A stretch of DNA of 64,000 nucleotides from Novosphingobium guangzhouense (GTDB lineage Bacteria; Pseudomonadota; Alphaproteobacteria; Sphingomonadales; Sphingomonadaceae), in NCBI RefSeq assembly GCF_002896965.1, contig NZ_LYMM01000028.1, forward strand, positions 45,288-109,287, in the 5' to 3' direction. Positions 23,737 through 33,018 of the stretch are shown here, in pieces. Under the pieces are notes generated by a model, which had not been told where the DNA came from, did not search any database, and saw nothing but the letters and a program-made list of their open reading frames with translations. Positions within the stretch are counted from its first letter, which is position 1. The number at the start of each line of letters is the position of its first letter. The position numbers were made by a program, and so were the translations under genes.

Positions 23737-24132
23737 ATGGTCTCAACGCCGGAAGCGGGACAGCCAGCCCTCACCGAAAACCACGAGCCGAAGCAGGCAA
23801 ACTGGGTTGCGGCGGGCGCATTGATCGGCGCGGGGCTCGCCTCGGCTTGCTGCGTCGTCCCGCTACTGTTGGTTATGCTCGGAATTTCCGGCGCGTGGAT
23901 CGCCAACCTGACGGCGCTCGAACCTTACAAGCCCTATGTCGCAGGCGTAACGCTCGCGCTGCTCGGCTACGGCTTCTGGCATGTCTATTTCAAGCCGAAA
24001 CCGCCCTGTGAAGACGGTTCCTACTGCGCTCGTCCACAATCGGCTTGGACCACCAAGGCGGTGCTGTGGCTGGGCCTTGCCGTCGCCATCCTGGCGCTCA
24101 CCATCGGCTGGTGGGCACCCTGGTTCTATTGA
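23737..24132 (+). CDS. merT: Mercuric ion transporter MerT
   Basis: A 131-residue inner-membrane protein that carries Hg(II) into the cell for reduction. Three hydrophobic segments are visible. The vicinal cysteine pair of the first segment is C38-C39 (GLASACCVVPLLL). The second pair, C91 and C97, lies on the loop (PPCEDGSYC). An N-terminal extension of about 20 polar residues precedes the first helix. The start was set at 23737; an upstream in-frame start would cover the promoter. The final WWAPWFY resembles other alphaproteobacterial MerT proteins. Confidence 0.9.
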   Translation: MVSTPEAGQPALTENHEPKQANWVAAGALIGAGLASACCVVPLLLVMLGISGAWIANLTALEPYKPYVAGVTLALLGYGFWHVYFKPKPPCEDGSYCARPQSAWTTKAVLWLGLAVAILALTIGWWAPWFY

Positions 24133-24144
24133 AAGGAAATACCC

Positions 24145-24474
24145 ATGAAAAAGACAGTATGTATCGCTATGGCCGTGCTGGCTATGGCTGGCGGCGGGGT
24201 CGCCTATGCAGTTAGTGGCACGGCGCAAGATCGCCCCGCGGCTACCGCAACCGCTCAGAAGCAAACCACCTTTGCCATAGAGAACATGACCTGCGCCACC
24301 TGCCCGATCACCGTGAAGAAGGCGATGGAAGGCGTCGCCGGGGTAACGGCGGTCACGGTCGATTTCGCAGCCAAGACCGCGCGCGCAACCTATAACCCGC
24401 GCCGCACCAATGCTGCTGCGATTGCCGCTGCATCAACCAACGCGGGTTATCCGGCGCGCGCTATTCAAAACTGA
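24145..24474 (+). CDS. merP: Periplasmic mercury-binding protein MerP
   Basis: A 109-residue secreted HMA-domain protein that scavenges periplasmic Hg(II) and hands it to MerT. A signal peptide (MKKTVCIAMAVLAMAGGGVAYA) is followed by a linker and an HMA fold with the MTCATC motif (C50, C53), AVTVDFAAKTARATYNP, and the C-terminal TNAGYPA. It lies 12 nt after merT, with GAAAGGAAA upstream of the start. Confidence 0.93.
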   Translation: MKKTVCIAMAVLAMAGGGVAYAVSGTAQDRPAATATAQKQTTFAIENMTCATCPITVKKAMEGVAGVTAVTVDFAAKTARATYNPRRTNAAAIAAASTNAGYPARAIQN

Positions 24475-24511
24475 GCGGGGCGCCGCCAGCGCCTCAAGAA
24501 AGCGATAAGCA

Positions 24512-25930
24512 ATGAACGACTGTTGCAACCGCCCCGGGCAGGAAGGATTTGACGTGGCCGTCATCGGCGCGGGTTCTGCCGGGTTCTCCGCCGCGATCGC
24601 CGCTGCCGATCTGGGCGCGAAAGTGGCGCTCGTCGGTCACGGCACGATTGGCGGCACCTGTGTCAATGTTGGCTGCGTTCCTTCCAAGACGCTGATCCGC
24701 GCCGCCGAAGCGGTGCATGGTGGGCTTGCCGCCGCGCGCTTTCCCGGCCTTGGGGGCGCTGTCCAGATGGATGACTGGTCCGTATTGGCGGCGTCGAAGG
24801 ACGATCTTGTCACGACGCTGCGCCAAAAAAAATATGTCGATCTGCTGCCCGCCTATGACGGTGTGAGCTATATCGAGGGCAAGGCACGCTTTGCCGATGG
24901 TGCGCTGATTGTCGGCGATGCGCCCATGAAGGTCGGCAAGGTCATATTGGCGATGGGTGCGCACGCCGCCGTGCCGCCGATTCCGGGGATGGACAGCGTG
25001 CCCTACCTAACCAGCACATCGGCGCTGGCGCTGGATCGCTTGCCCAAATCGCTGCTGGTGATCGGTGGCGGGGTGATCGGGGTAGAACTGGGACAGATGT
25101 TTTCGCGTCTGGGCGTTGATGTCACCATCTGCTGCCGAAGCCGCCTGCTCCCCGAAATGGACCCGGAAGTGAGTGCCGCGCTGAAAAACTATTTGGAAGC
25201 CGAGGGCGTGCGGGTTTGCGCAGGTGTCGGCTATCAGCGTATCGCCCAAACACAGAGCGGGGTCGAATTGACCTGCGAGGGGCATTGTGACACCGTCGCG
25301 GCGGAACAGGTGCTCATCGCCACCGGACGCCGACCCAATAGCGACGGGCTTGGGCTGGAGGAGCGCGGCATAGTGCTTGCCCGTAATGGTGGAATCGTCG
25401 TCGATGACCACCTCGAAACGTCGGTTCCAGGCATTTACGCGGCGGGCGATGTAACGGGACGGGACCAGTTCGTCTACATGGCCGCCTATGGCGCAAAACT
25501 GGCCGCGCGCAACGCGGTGACGGGCAACCAATACCGCTACGACAATTCCTCCATGCCATCCGTCGTCTTCACCGACCCGCAAGTCGCCAGCGCCGGCCTC
25601 ACTGAAACGACAGCACGGGCGCAAGGCCTGGACATCAAGGTTTCGCTGCTCCCGCTCGATGCTGTGCCAAGGGCACTGGCAGCACGCGATACGCGGGGTC
25701 TCATCAAACTGATTGCCGACAAGGCGAACGACCGTTTGCTGGGCGGCCAGATCATGGCACCCGAAGGCGCGGATTCGATCCAGACACTGGTGCTGGCGAT
25801 CAAACACGGCATGACCACCCTGGAATTGGGTGCAACGATATTTCCTTACCTGACCACTGTGGAAGGCCTCAAACTGGCGGCCCAAACGTTTGATAAGGAT
25901 GTCGCCAAACTGTCTTGCTGCGCCGGGTGA
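24512..25930 (+). CDS. merA: Mercuric reductase MerA
   Basis: A 472-residue FAD-dependent disulfide oxidoreductase that reduces Hg(II) to volatile Hg(0) with NADPH. FAD-binding GAGSAGFSAAIAA, redox-active GGTCVNVGCVPSK (C50, C55), NAD(P)-binding VIGGGVIGVELGQ, the ATGRRPN and GDVTG segments, and the dimer-interface C-terminal cysteine pair LSCCAG (C469, C470). The N-terminal MerP-like NmerA domain is absent; only a short tail with its own CC pair (MNDCCNRP) remains. This is the compact MerA form. It is the last gene of the mer operon. Confidence 0.95.
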   Translation: MNDCCNRPGQEGFDVAVIGAGSAGFSAAIAAADLGAKVALVGHGTIGGTCVNVGCVPSKTLIRAAEAVHGGLAAARFPGLGGAVQMDDWSVLAASKDDLVTTLRQKKYVDLLPAYDGVSYIEGKARFADGALIVGDAPMKVGKVILAMGAHAAVPPIPGMDSVPYLTSTSALALDRLPKSLLVIGGGVIGVELGQMFSRLGVDVTICCRSRLLPEMDPEVSAALKNYLEAEGVRVCAGVGYQRIAQTQSGVELTCEGHCDTVAAEQVLIATGRRPNSDGLGLEERGIVLARNGGIVVDDHLETSVPGIYAAGDVTGRDQFVYMAAYGAKLAARNAVTGNQYRYDNSSMPSVVFTDPQVASAGLTETTARAQGLDIKVSLLPLDAVPRALAARDTRGLIKLIADKANDRLLGGQIMAPEGADSIQTLVLAIKHGMTTLELGATIFPYLTTVEGLKLAAQTFDKDVAKLSCCAG

Positions 25931-26021
25931 TTGCTCGGGGATCAACCGGCAACGAATGGCCTCCCTCCAGTGCAAGCCGCTTTGGTGTCAATTTTGTTAT
26001 TCGCCTCAGCGGGAGAGCAAA

Positions 26022-28991
26022 ATGGCACGACGCCGACTTCTGACCGGAGACGAGCGCCGGCGCCTGTTCGATCCTCCTGTCCAAGAAACCGCGATCATTG
26101 GGCATTATACCCTTTCTGCGGAAGATGTTGAATTGGTTGGGCGCCGCTATGGTCCAGCAAATCGCCTCGGTCTGGCTGCACAAATCGCTTTGATGCGACA
26201 TCCCGGCTTTGGTCTGCAACCCGAGATCGGGCTTCCCGACGTCATTCTTCAGTACCTCGCGGCACAGTTATTCGTCGATCCTTCCTCCTTCTCTGCATAT
26301 GGTCAGCGCGCGCAAACCCGTACCGATCATGCCGATCTCGTGGCGCGTTATCTTGGCATACGCCCGTTTCGACGCGGCGACCTGGCACTTGCCCTGAATC
26401 TTGCCGCGCAAGCCGCCGAGTATACAGACAGAGGTGAACCGATTGTTCGCGCCCTCATGGTTGGCCTGAAGGGTGAGCGGTTCATTCTTCCGTCAGGCGA
26501 CACACTGGAACGCGCCGGTCTTGCTGGCCGGGCACGCGCACGCAAAGCTGCCGCAGCCGCAATCGTCGAAGGCCTCAGCTCTGCTGAACTGACACGGCTA
26601 GACGAACTCGTAATCAACAACCCGGATTTCGGCATGACACCGCTGGCGTGGTTGCGTAATTTCGAAGAAGCCCCGACTGCGGCCAATATCAATGGCTTGC
26701 TTGAGCGCCTGCGCTATGTTCGCGGCATAGGTATCCACCCGGTAGTTGGGGGCGCCATTCCGGAATTCCGCTTTGCCCAATTTGTCCGCGAGGGCGGCGT
26801 GGCACCGGCATTCCTGCTTTCGGATTACAGCGTCAATCGCAGGCGGGCGACGTTGACGGCCGCAGTGATCGACCTTGAGGCCAGACTTGCCGATGCCGCG
26901 ATCCAAATGTTTGACCGACTTATCGGCGGCATGTTCACGCGCGCGCGGCGTGGGCGCGAGCGTCGCTACCAAGATAGTATTCAGTCGGTGGGGCAACTCA
27001 TGCGGCTGTTTGGCGCCACGATTACAGCACTTGATGAGGCTGTCCAGAATGGCGGCGATCCGCTCGAATTGATTGACGAAGCGGTGGGCTGGCACCGGCT
27101 TGTTGCGGCAAAGGCCCAAGTAGATGCCCTTGCTGATCTTGCCGGCGAGGACGCACTGGTAACGGCAACCGAGCGTTACGCCACGCTACGGCGTTTCAGC
27201 CCGGCATTTCTGGACGCCTTCACCTTCAAGGCGTCTGGAACAGGGACGGCACTGATCAAAGCCATCGATGTCATTCGCGATGCGAACACACGAAAGTCGC
27301 GCGACCTTCCCGATGGCGTTCCACTGCCATTCCCCAATCGGCAGTGGAAGCGTCTCATCACCGAAAGCGGCCGTATCGACCGCCGACGTTATGAAATTGC
27401 GATCATGGCAACCTTGCGTGATCGTTTGCGCGCCGGTGATGTATGGATCGAGGGAACCCGCAACTATCAGCGCTTCGATGCCTATTTGCTGGGTCGGCGC
27501 GACGCCGCCAAAGTGGCGGATGTGCTTCCGTTCGATTCAAATGCTGCATCCTACCTCGCTGACCGGGCACGAAATCTTGACTGGCGGCTGCGCCGATTTG
27601 CCAAGCAGTTGAAAACAAACAAGCTTGAGGGAGTGTCGCTCGAACGAGACCGGCTCAAGCTTCAGCAAATGCCGCCTGTCACCCCACCGGAAGCTGAAGC
27701 CCTCGATCGCAAGCTCGATACCCTGCTTCCCCGCGTGCGCATCACCGAGCTGCTGCTTGAAGTCGCCGAACGCACTGGTTTTTTGAACGCATTCCGTGAC
27801 CTGCGCTCAGGCAAGGAGCACGACAACCCCAGCACGGTACTCGCCGCAATTCTGGCTGATGGCACCAACCTCGGGCTGGAGCGGATGGCCAATGCCAGCG
27901 AAGGCGTCAGCTATGCCCAACTCGCATGGACCCACAACTGGTATCTTTCACCCGAGAACTATCAGGCCGCGCTGGCCATGATCATCTCAGCCCATCACGA
28001 ATTACCCTTCGCGCGGCATTGGGGCGCTGGCACCAGTTCGTCGTCCGATGGCCAGTTCTTCCGGTCGGGGCGGAGCCGTTCAGGGGCGGCGGACGTCAAT
28101 GCCAAATATGGCGCCGAACCTGGCGTGAAAATCTATTCTCACCTTTCCGATCACTTCGCATCATTCGGATCACGGATCATGTCCGCGACGGCAGGTGAAG
28201 CGCCTTACGTGCTCGACGGGCTTGTCCTGGGCGCCGGCAACCTTCCGTTGCATGAGCACTATACCGATACCGGCGGCGCCACCGATCATGTTTTCGCACT
28301 CTGCCACCTACTCGGGTTCCGCTTCGCGCCACGGCTGCGCGATATTGGCGACCGCAAGCTGGGTTCGATCGCTGCGCCATCGACATACAAGGGCATCGAA
28401 AATCTGATGGGCCGCACCATCAAAACGGCAGCGATCGAGGCCGATTGGGATGACATCGTCAGGATTGTCGCCTCAATCAAGGATGGCACGGTGGCGCCGT
28501 CAGTAATCTTGCGAAAACTTGCCGCCTACAAACGCCAGAACAGGCTGGATTTTGCATTGGCTGAACTGGGCCGTATCGAGCGCACTTTGTTCACGCTCGA
28601 TTGGCTTGAACAACCGGAACTGCGACGTGCCTGTCAGGCCGGTCTCAACAAAGGCGAGGCGAGGCACACGCTTGCCGCCGCCATCTATACCAACCGGCAG
28701 GGTCGGTTCACCGATCGCTCGCTGGAAAATCAGGAATTTCGCGCATCTGGGCTGAACCTGCTGATTGCGGCGATTTCCTACTGGAACACGGTCTATCTCG
28801 ACCGGGCCGCCCAGCACCTCAACGCTGTCGGCACGACGTTCGATGCGGCACTGCTTGCGCACCTTTCTCCGATGGGCTGGGCGCACATCAGTCTGACCGG
28901 CGATTACCTCTGGGAGCAGGCCAGGCGACTTCCAGCAGGTGAATTCCACCCACTCAACGAGCCAATGGCGCGGTTGAAGCGTGTAGCGTAG
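26022..28991 (+). CDS. tnpA: Tn3-family transposase TnpA (mer transposon)
   Basis: A 989-residue DDE transposase. The N-terminal region (MARRRLLTGDERRRLFDPP, HYTLSAEDVELVGRRYGPANRLGLA) is typical of Tn3 TnpA. Catalytic blocks: YSHLSDHFASFGSRIMSATA, HYTDTGGATDHVFALCHLLG and NKGEARHTLAAAI, ending in HLSPMGWAHISLTGDYLW. It shares only family-level similarity with the transposase at 3340-6231, so the two elements are of different lineages. The start was set at 26022, with GGGAGAG upstream. The frame is intact. Confidence 0.94.
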   Translation: MARRRLLTGDERRRLFDPPVQETAIIGHYTLSAEDVELVGRRYGPANRLGLAAQIALMRHPGFGLQPEIGLPDVILQYLAAQLFVDPSSFSAYGQRAQTRTDHADLVARYLGIRPFRRGDLALALNLAAQAAEYTDRGEPIVRALMVGLKGERFILPSGDTLERAGLAGRARARKAAAAAIVEGLSSAELTRLDELVINNPDFGMTPLAWLRNFEEAPTAANINGLLERLRYVRGIGIHPVVGGAIPEFRFAQFVREGGVAPAFLLSDYSVNRRRATLTAAVIDLEARLADAAIQMFDRLIGGMFTRARRGRERRYQDSIQSVGQLMRLFGATITALDEAVQNGGDPLELIDEAVGWHRLVAAKAQVDALADLAGEDALVTATERYATLRRFSPAFLDAFTFKASGTGTALIKAIDVIRDANTRKSRDLPDGVPLPFPNRQWKRLITESGRIDRRRYEIAIMATLRDRLRAGDVWIEGTRNYQRFDAYLLGRRDAAKVADVLPFDSNAASYLADRARNLDWRLRRFAKQLKTNKLEGVSLERDRLKLQQMPPVTPPEAEALDRKLDTLLPRVRITELLLEVAERTGFLNAFRDLRSGKEHDNPSTVLAAILADGTNLGLERMANASEGVSYAQLAWTHNWYLSPENYQAALAMIISAHHELPFARHWGAGTSSSSDGQFFRSGRSRSGAADVNAKYGAEPGVKIYSHLSDHFASFGSRIMSATAGEAPYVLDGLVLGAGNLPLHEHYTDTGGATDHVFALCHLLGFRFAPRLRDIGDRKLGSIAAPSTYKGIENLMGRTIKTAAIEADWDDIVRIVASIKDGTVAPSVILRKLAAYKRQNRLDFALAELGRIERTLFTLDWLEQPELRRACQAGLNKGEARHTLAAAIYTNRQGRFTDRSLENQEFRASGLNLLIAAISYWNTVYLDRAAQHLNAVGTTFDAALLAHLSPMGWAHISLTGDYLWEQARRLPAGEFHPLNEPMARLKRVA

Positions 28992-28996
28992 CCCAT

Positions 28997-29054
28997 GTTC
29001 CGCTTATGTCCGAGAAATCGTTGTCTGGCGAACAAACCTTGAGGTGACGCCTGC
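28997..29054 (-). repeat. Right terminal inverted repeat of mer transposon
   Basis: Lies 5 bp after the tnpA stop. Read on the minus strand it starts GCAGGCGTCACCTCAAG, as at the left end, and contains CAACGATTT and CGGACATAA in the same spacing. Confidence 0.85.
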
Positions 29055-29221
29055 AAGGCGGCCGTCAGACCTCGCTTACGGCGTACCATCCACGCTATGC
29101 CCTCAATCGCGCGTAACCTTGACCTGGGAAAAAATCGTCGCCACAATCATCGGACGTGCGAGACAGGACTGCGCCCCTGAACACGAAATAGTCAGACTGG
29201 CCGTAAACGCGGTTGGCAGCG

Positions 29222-30130
29222 CTAGACGCCTGTATAAAGTTCACTCGGGCGGGAAGTTTCCCGCATCAGCTTCATCCATGCAACTGTCGCGTCAGAAAGA
29301 TAGGCATTACGCCGCCATGCATGACCCATCACCCAGGCCAGCTCCGCTTCGTCGAGGGGTACTGAAACGATACCTTGTAGGTGTTTTTCATCGACGATCT
29401 CGCTTGGCAGGAACGCTACTCCGACATTGGTTGAAACCAGTTCGATCATGAAATCGATCTGGCTGCTCGTAACGGCAACGGTCGGCTCGAAGCCTGCTTT
29501 ACGACTGGCATTGAGGATCATGCCGTGCAGACGGAAGCCGAGGTCGAAGAGGACGAAAGGGACATCGCGCAAATCCGTCAACTTGAGACTGCCGCAGCGG
29601 CTGAGGGGATGGACTGACGAAAGTAAGGCAACGATCGGTTTGCTCCGTATCGGCTCCCATTCAAAGTCAGGAGACTGCGGCTCCAGAATGCCGGCGATAT
29701 CGATGTCACCAGCCCGCAAGTGCTTTTCGAGCTGGTTGCTTCCATGTTCGATCAGACGTAATTCGATTTGTGGATAACGCTCGCGGTAGGTGCATACCAC
29801 GGGCGCGAATAATTTAATATTGCCAACGGAGGGGATGCCAAGTCGTAAAACGCCCCGTTGCAAGCCTCGTATTTCATCGAGTTCGGCCAGTACGTCGTCG
29901 CGATCGGCCAGCAACTTGATGCCGCGGCGATATACCACTTCTCCCGCAGGGGTCATCACGCAGCGGTGCCCGGAACGGTCGAGCAATATTGTTCCCAGCT
30001 CATTCTCGAGTTGCTTGACTGCTTTGCTGATCGTGGACTGCGTGGAAGCGAGCGAACGCGCTGCTTGCGAGAAACCGCCGCAACGCACGACTTCAGTGAA
30101 CGAGCGTAATAGCCGGAATTCCATGGCCAT
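29222..30130 (-). CDS. LysR-family transcriptional regulator
   Basis: A 302-residue LysR-type regulator. N-terminal winged HTH: MEFRLLRSFTEVVRCGGFSQAARSLASTQSTISKAVKQLENELG. The effector-binding domain begins near residue 90 (GVLRLGIPSVGNIKLFAPVV) and contains LRAGDIDIAGI. It is divergent from the PQQ dehydrogenase gene, so it probably controls that gene and the porin. The start is either 30130 or 30124 (MEFRLL); neither has a clear ribosome binding site. An ATTC-N7-GAAT palindrome overlaps the start region. The inducer is unknown. Confidence 0.88.
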   Translation of the reverse strand: MAMEFRLLRSFTEVVRCGGFSQAARSLASTQSTISKAVKQLENELGTILLDRSGHRCVMTPAGEVVYRRGIKLLADRDDVLAELDEIRGLQRGVLRLGIPSVGNIKLFAPVVCTYRERYPQIELRLIEHGSNQLEKHLRAGDIDIAGILEPQSPDFEWEPIRSKPIVALLSSVHPLSRCGSLKLTDLRDVPFVLFDLGFRLHGMILNASRKAGFEPTVAVTSSQIDFMIELVSTNVGVAFLPSEIVDEKHLQGIVSVPLDEAELAWVMGHAWRRNAYLSDATVAWMKLMRETSRPSELYTGV

Positions 30131-30439
30131 TCGTTACTGGAATATTCACAATTCCGCAAATTCATTTCCTTCATACACAAAAGCGAAATAAAGGACCGCG
30201 CATGAATGCGGCACCCAGGTCTAACGACCGCGCTTCCGATTGATAGATATGAATTAGTGCCATTTGCGCGTATTTCACAATATAGACCGCGTGCAGAATC
30301 CAAACATAAAATGGGATAATATACCAGCGCCGCCGGATTTCTTGTGAAACTCCAGTATAAATATGGAAAGGCAACTAAGTGAACAACCGTCAAATGCCGT
30401 TGGACAGATTGGCTGATGTAGATTCGTTGAGCGACCGTC
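30131..30439. promoter_or_regulatory. AT-rich intergenic control region between lysR and gcd-like gene
   Basis: A 309-bp non-coding gap, more AT-rich than its surroundings. ATTC-N7-GAAT (30129-30143), a T-N11-A-type LysR palindrome, sits at its left edge, followed by further ATTC half-sites (30151, 30160). No gene was recognised in it. The remainder must hold the dehydrogenase promoter, but I could not fix -35/-10 boxes with confidence. Confidence 0.5.
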
Positions 30440-32878
30440 ATGAATGACTACTCTTCACTTCCGCATCGCTTGAACGGCCGAAGCATTTTTCGCGTTCTGT
30501 TCTCCGCCCTAACCCTCGCCGTTGGCCTTGTCCTTGCCGCAGGCGGGTTGAGGCTGATCACACTTGGAGGGTCATCCTATTATGCCCTGGCAGGTGTGGC
30601 ATATGTTATTCTCGCGTTTCTTTACCTTAAAAGGCACCACGCTGCTTTACATCTGACGATCGCCATTTTTGGTGCGACGGTCATCTGGGCCCTTTTCGAC
30701 ACGCCCGAGTTCGGCTTCTGGGCGCTGCTGCCACGTCTGGTGGTTCCCGCCCTGATGTTTGGTCTCGGGCTTTGGGCGAGTGCGACGCTGGAAGCCGTGC
30801 CGGCGAAACTGCGCAGTGCCAGCTTCTGGGGTGGTGCAGCAACCGCCGGTGCGCTGATATTGACGCTCATTTCGGCTTTCTTCCCGCACGGCGCCATTTA
30901 CGAGCCGGGCAATCTGTCCGCACAAACGCCCCTCGCGCTCGACAAGATCGACGCGCCGGGCAACTGGGCGATGTTCGGGCGCAACGCCAACGGGACGCGC
31001 TTTGCGCCATTCAACGACATCAATCTCGAAAATGTGAGCGATTTGCAGGTTGCGTGGACCTATCGCACCGGGCGCCGCACGACCGGGGCCGGGATTGGCG
31101 TCGACGAGAACACGCCGCTGCAGATCGGCAACATACTCTACTCATGCACGCCTGAAAACATGGTCACGGCGCTCGATGCAGACACCGGCAAGGCGCTGTG
31201 GAAATTCGATCCACATGCTCATTCCGCCGAACACGTCACATGCCGGGGTGTTGGCTATTACGACGTCGACGCCGATACCCGCTTGACGCCCTCGCAGAAA
31301 GCTGCGCTCCCCGACGGTATATGCAGGCAGCGGCTGCTCATCTCCACGGTCGATGCACGTCTGATCGCCATCGATGCGGCCACCGGCAAGCCTTGCGCCG
31401 ATTTCGGCAAGGGGGGCACAGTCGACCTGGCCCCAGGCATGGGCCCGGTCGAGCAGGGCAAGCGCTATCATCCGACATCGGTTCCGGTGCTGATGGGGCA
31501 TGTCGCCGTTGTCGGTGGCTGGGTCCGTGACATCGTCCACGGCGAACCCTCGGGCGCGGTGCGCGCCTATGATGCCCTGACCGGCAAGCTGGCCTGGGTC
31601 TGGGACGTGGGTAGTCCCGACAATGCTGTCGCCGCGCAGCAGAATCCGCAATTCTCTCTCGAAACCCCCAATGTCTGGACGGTCCCGACTTACGACCGTG
31701 ACCTCAACCTCGTCTACCTCCCCACCGGGGCTGGTCCGCCCGACTATTGGGGGGGTGACCGCAACCAGGCCAAGGAAAAGTTCGGCGCCGCCATTGTCGC
31801 GGTCGACGCCTCGACCGGTCGGACACGGTGGGTCTATCAGACCGTACACCACGACGTGTGGGACTATGACGTGCCCTCACAACCCGTTCTCTATGATGTG
31901 ACGAACGACAAGGGCCTGAAGGTTCCCGCGCTCATCCAAACCACCAAGACGGGCAATATCTTCGTTCTCGACCGTCGGACCGGCAAGCCGGTTACTCGCG
32001 TCGTCGAACGGGCCGTCACCAACAATCCGGCTGCCGAAGGCGATCGGCTATCGCCGACACAGCCATTTTCGGTAGGCATGCCAATCATTGGCAATGATCG
32101 CCTGAGCGAACGCAAGATGTGGGGCGTCAGCACCTTCGACCAGCTGTACTGCCGCATCATGTTCAAGGACTCGGTTTATACCGGTGCCTTCACGCCTCCG
32201 GGTGAGAAACCCTATATCGAATATCCGAGCCTGCTCGGCGGTATGAACTGGGGCGGTGTCTCGATCGACGAAACGCGGGACCTGATGTTTGTGAACGACA
32301 TGCGCGTGCCGCTACGCATGATGCTGGTCAACGAGAAAAACGCCGGCAAGTACAAGATCTCGATGGACGAAGTTCCCGGCTTCATGGGCACGCTTCGTCC
32401 GCAGGTCGCTGGACCCTATCGCGGAGTCCGGATCGACGTTCTCCAGTCGCCGCTGGCCGTACCTTGCAATACGCCTCCCTTCGGCACGATGACCGCGATC
32501 GACCTCAAGACCAAGAAAATCGTCTGGCAGGTACCGCTTGGCACGGTGCGCGATACTGGGCCGATGGGTATCAAAACCCACCTGCCGATCCCGCTTGGCA
32601 TGCCTACTTTGGGTGGACCGACCTCAACAGCCTCTGGTCTGGTTTTCTTTGCCGGGACCCAGGACAATTACCTGCGCGCGCTGGATTCGCTCACGGGCAA
32701 AGAAGTGTGGAAGGCCCGGCTGCCCGCCGGTGCCCCGGCCGCTCCTTTGATCTACCGCTCGCCGCGTACCGGACGTCAGTATGTCGTGATCTCGGTAGGC
32801 GGTATGAGCCACGCGGCTGACGTAGGCGACTATATCATTGCCTACGCCCTCCCACAAAAAGGCTTGGCTGCCCGCTAG
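30440..32878 (+). CDS. gcd: Membrane-bound PQQ-dependent dehydrogenase (glucose/quinate/shikimate family)
   Basis: An 812-residue quinoprotein of the mGDH family. About five N-terminal transmembrane helices (residues 15-150) anchor it. An eight-bladed propeller follows, starting NWAMFGRNANGTRFAPFNDIN. Family motifs include HAHSAEHVTCRGVGYYD, GAGPPDYWGGDRN, VHHDVWDYDVPSQP, GGMNWGGVSID and the final YVVISVGGMSHAADVGDYIIAYALP. The enzyme oxidises a sugar or cyclic polyol in the periplasm and passes electrons to ubiquinone. Glucose versus quinate/shikimate specificity cannot be settled by eye, so the symbol is tentative. No pqq biosynthesis genes are in the window. Confidence 0.88.
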   Translation: MNDYSSLPHRLNGRSIFRVLFSALTLAVGLVLAAGGLRLITLGGSSYYALAGVAYVILAFLYLKRHHAALHLTIAIFGATVIWALFDTPEFGFWALLPRLVVPALMFGLGLWASATLEAVPAKLRSASFWGGAATAGALILTLISAFFPHGAIYEPGNLSAQTPLALDKIDAPGNWAMFGRNANGTRFAPFNDINLENVSDLQVAWTYRTGRRTTGAGIGVDENTPLQIGNILYSCTPENMVTALDADTGKALWKFDPHAHSAEHVTCRGVGYYDVDADTRLTPSQKAALPDGICRQRLLISTVDARLIAIDAATGKPCADFGKGGTVDLAPGMGPVEQGKRYHPTSVPVLMGHVAVVGGWVRDIVHGEPSGAVRAYDALTGKLAWVWDVGSPDNAVAAQQNPQFSLETPNVWTVPTYDRDLNLVYLPTGAGPPDYWGGDRNQAKEKFGAAIVAVDASTGRTRWVYQTVHHDVWDYDVPSQPVLYDVTNDKGLKVPALIQTTKTGNIFVLDRRTGKPVTRVVERAVTNNPAAEGDRLSPTQPFSVGMPIIGNDRLSERKMWGVSTFDQLYCRIMFKDSVYTGAFTPPGEKPYIEYPSLLGGMNWGGVSIDETRDLMFVNDMRVPLRMMLVNEKNAGKYKISMDEVPGFMGTLRPQVAGPYRGVRIDVLQSPLAVPCNTPPFGTMTAIDLKTKKIVWQVPLGTVRDTGPMGIKTHLPIPLGMPTLGGPTSTASGLVFFAGTQDNYLRALDSLTGKEVWKARLPAGAPAAPLIYRSPRTGRQYVVISVGGMSHAADVGDYIIAYALPQKGLAAR

Positions 32879-33018
32879 GGATGACATCGCCACGTCGGAG
32901 CGGCCTTTCGGCTTTACCCCGAACAGCCGCTCCGGCCTCTTATTTGATCGCGGATTCCTGGCGCTTCTATGGATCGACCCGGCCTGGAGAAACGCGCCTA
33001 GCTGGTCAGGGCTTCATA

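Larger units (their letters stand above)
22442..29054. mobile_element. Tn3-family mercury-resistance transposon
   Basis: A 6.6-kb element with imperfect terminal inverted repeats (22442-22499 and 28997-29054, 48 of 58 positions identical). Gene order: tnpR (leftward), merR (leftward), merT-merP-merA (rightward), tnpA (rightward). The mer cargo lies between the recombination genes, unlike Tn21/Tn501, where tnpR and tnpA are adjacent. The flanking bases do not form a direct duplication (GACCA and AAGGC). The left end cuts an aspartyl protease gene. Confidence 0.88.

Noticed and set aside
22437..29059. Target-site duplication around the mer transposon
   Set aside because: Outside the aligned repeats the flanks are GACCA and AAGGC; the shared GCAGGC is inverted, not direct, so it belongs to the repeat rather than to a duplication.
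32896..32934. Hairpin CGGAGCGGC/GCCGCTCCG as a terminator after the PQQ dehydrogenase
   Set aside because: The loop is 21 nt and no T-run follows; it may be a chance or attenuator-like structure, so it was not listed as a terminator.
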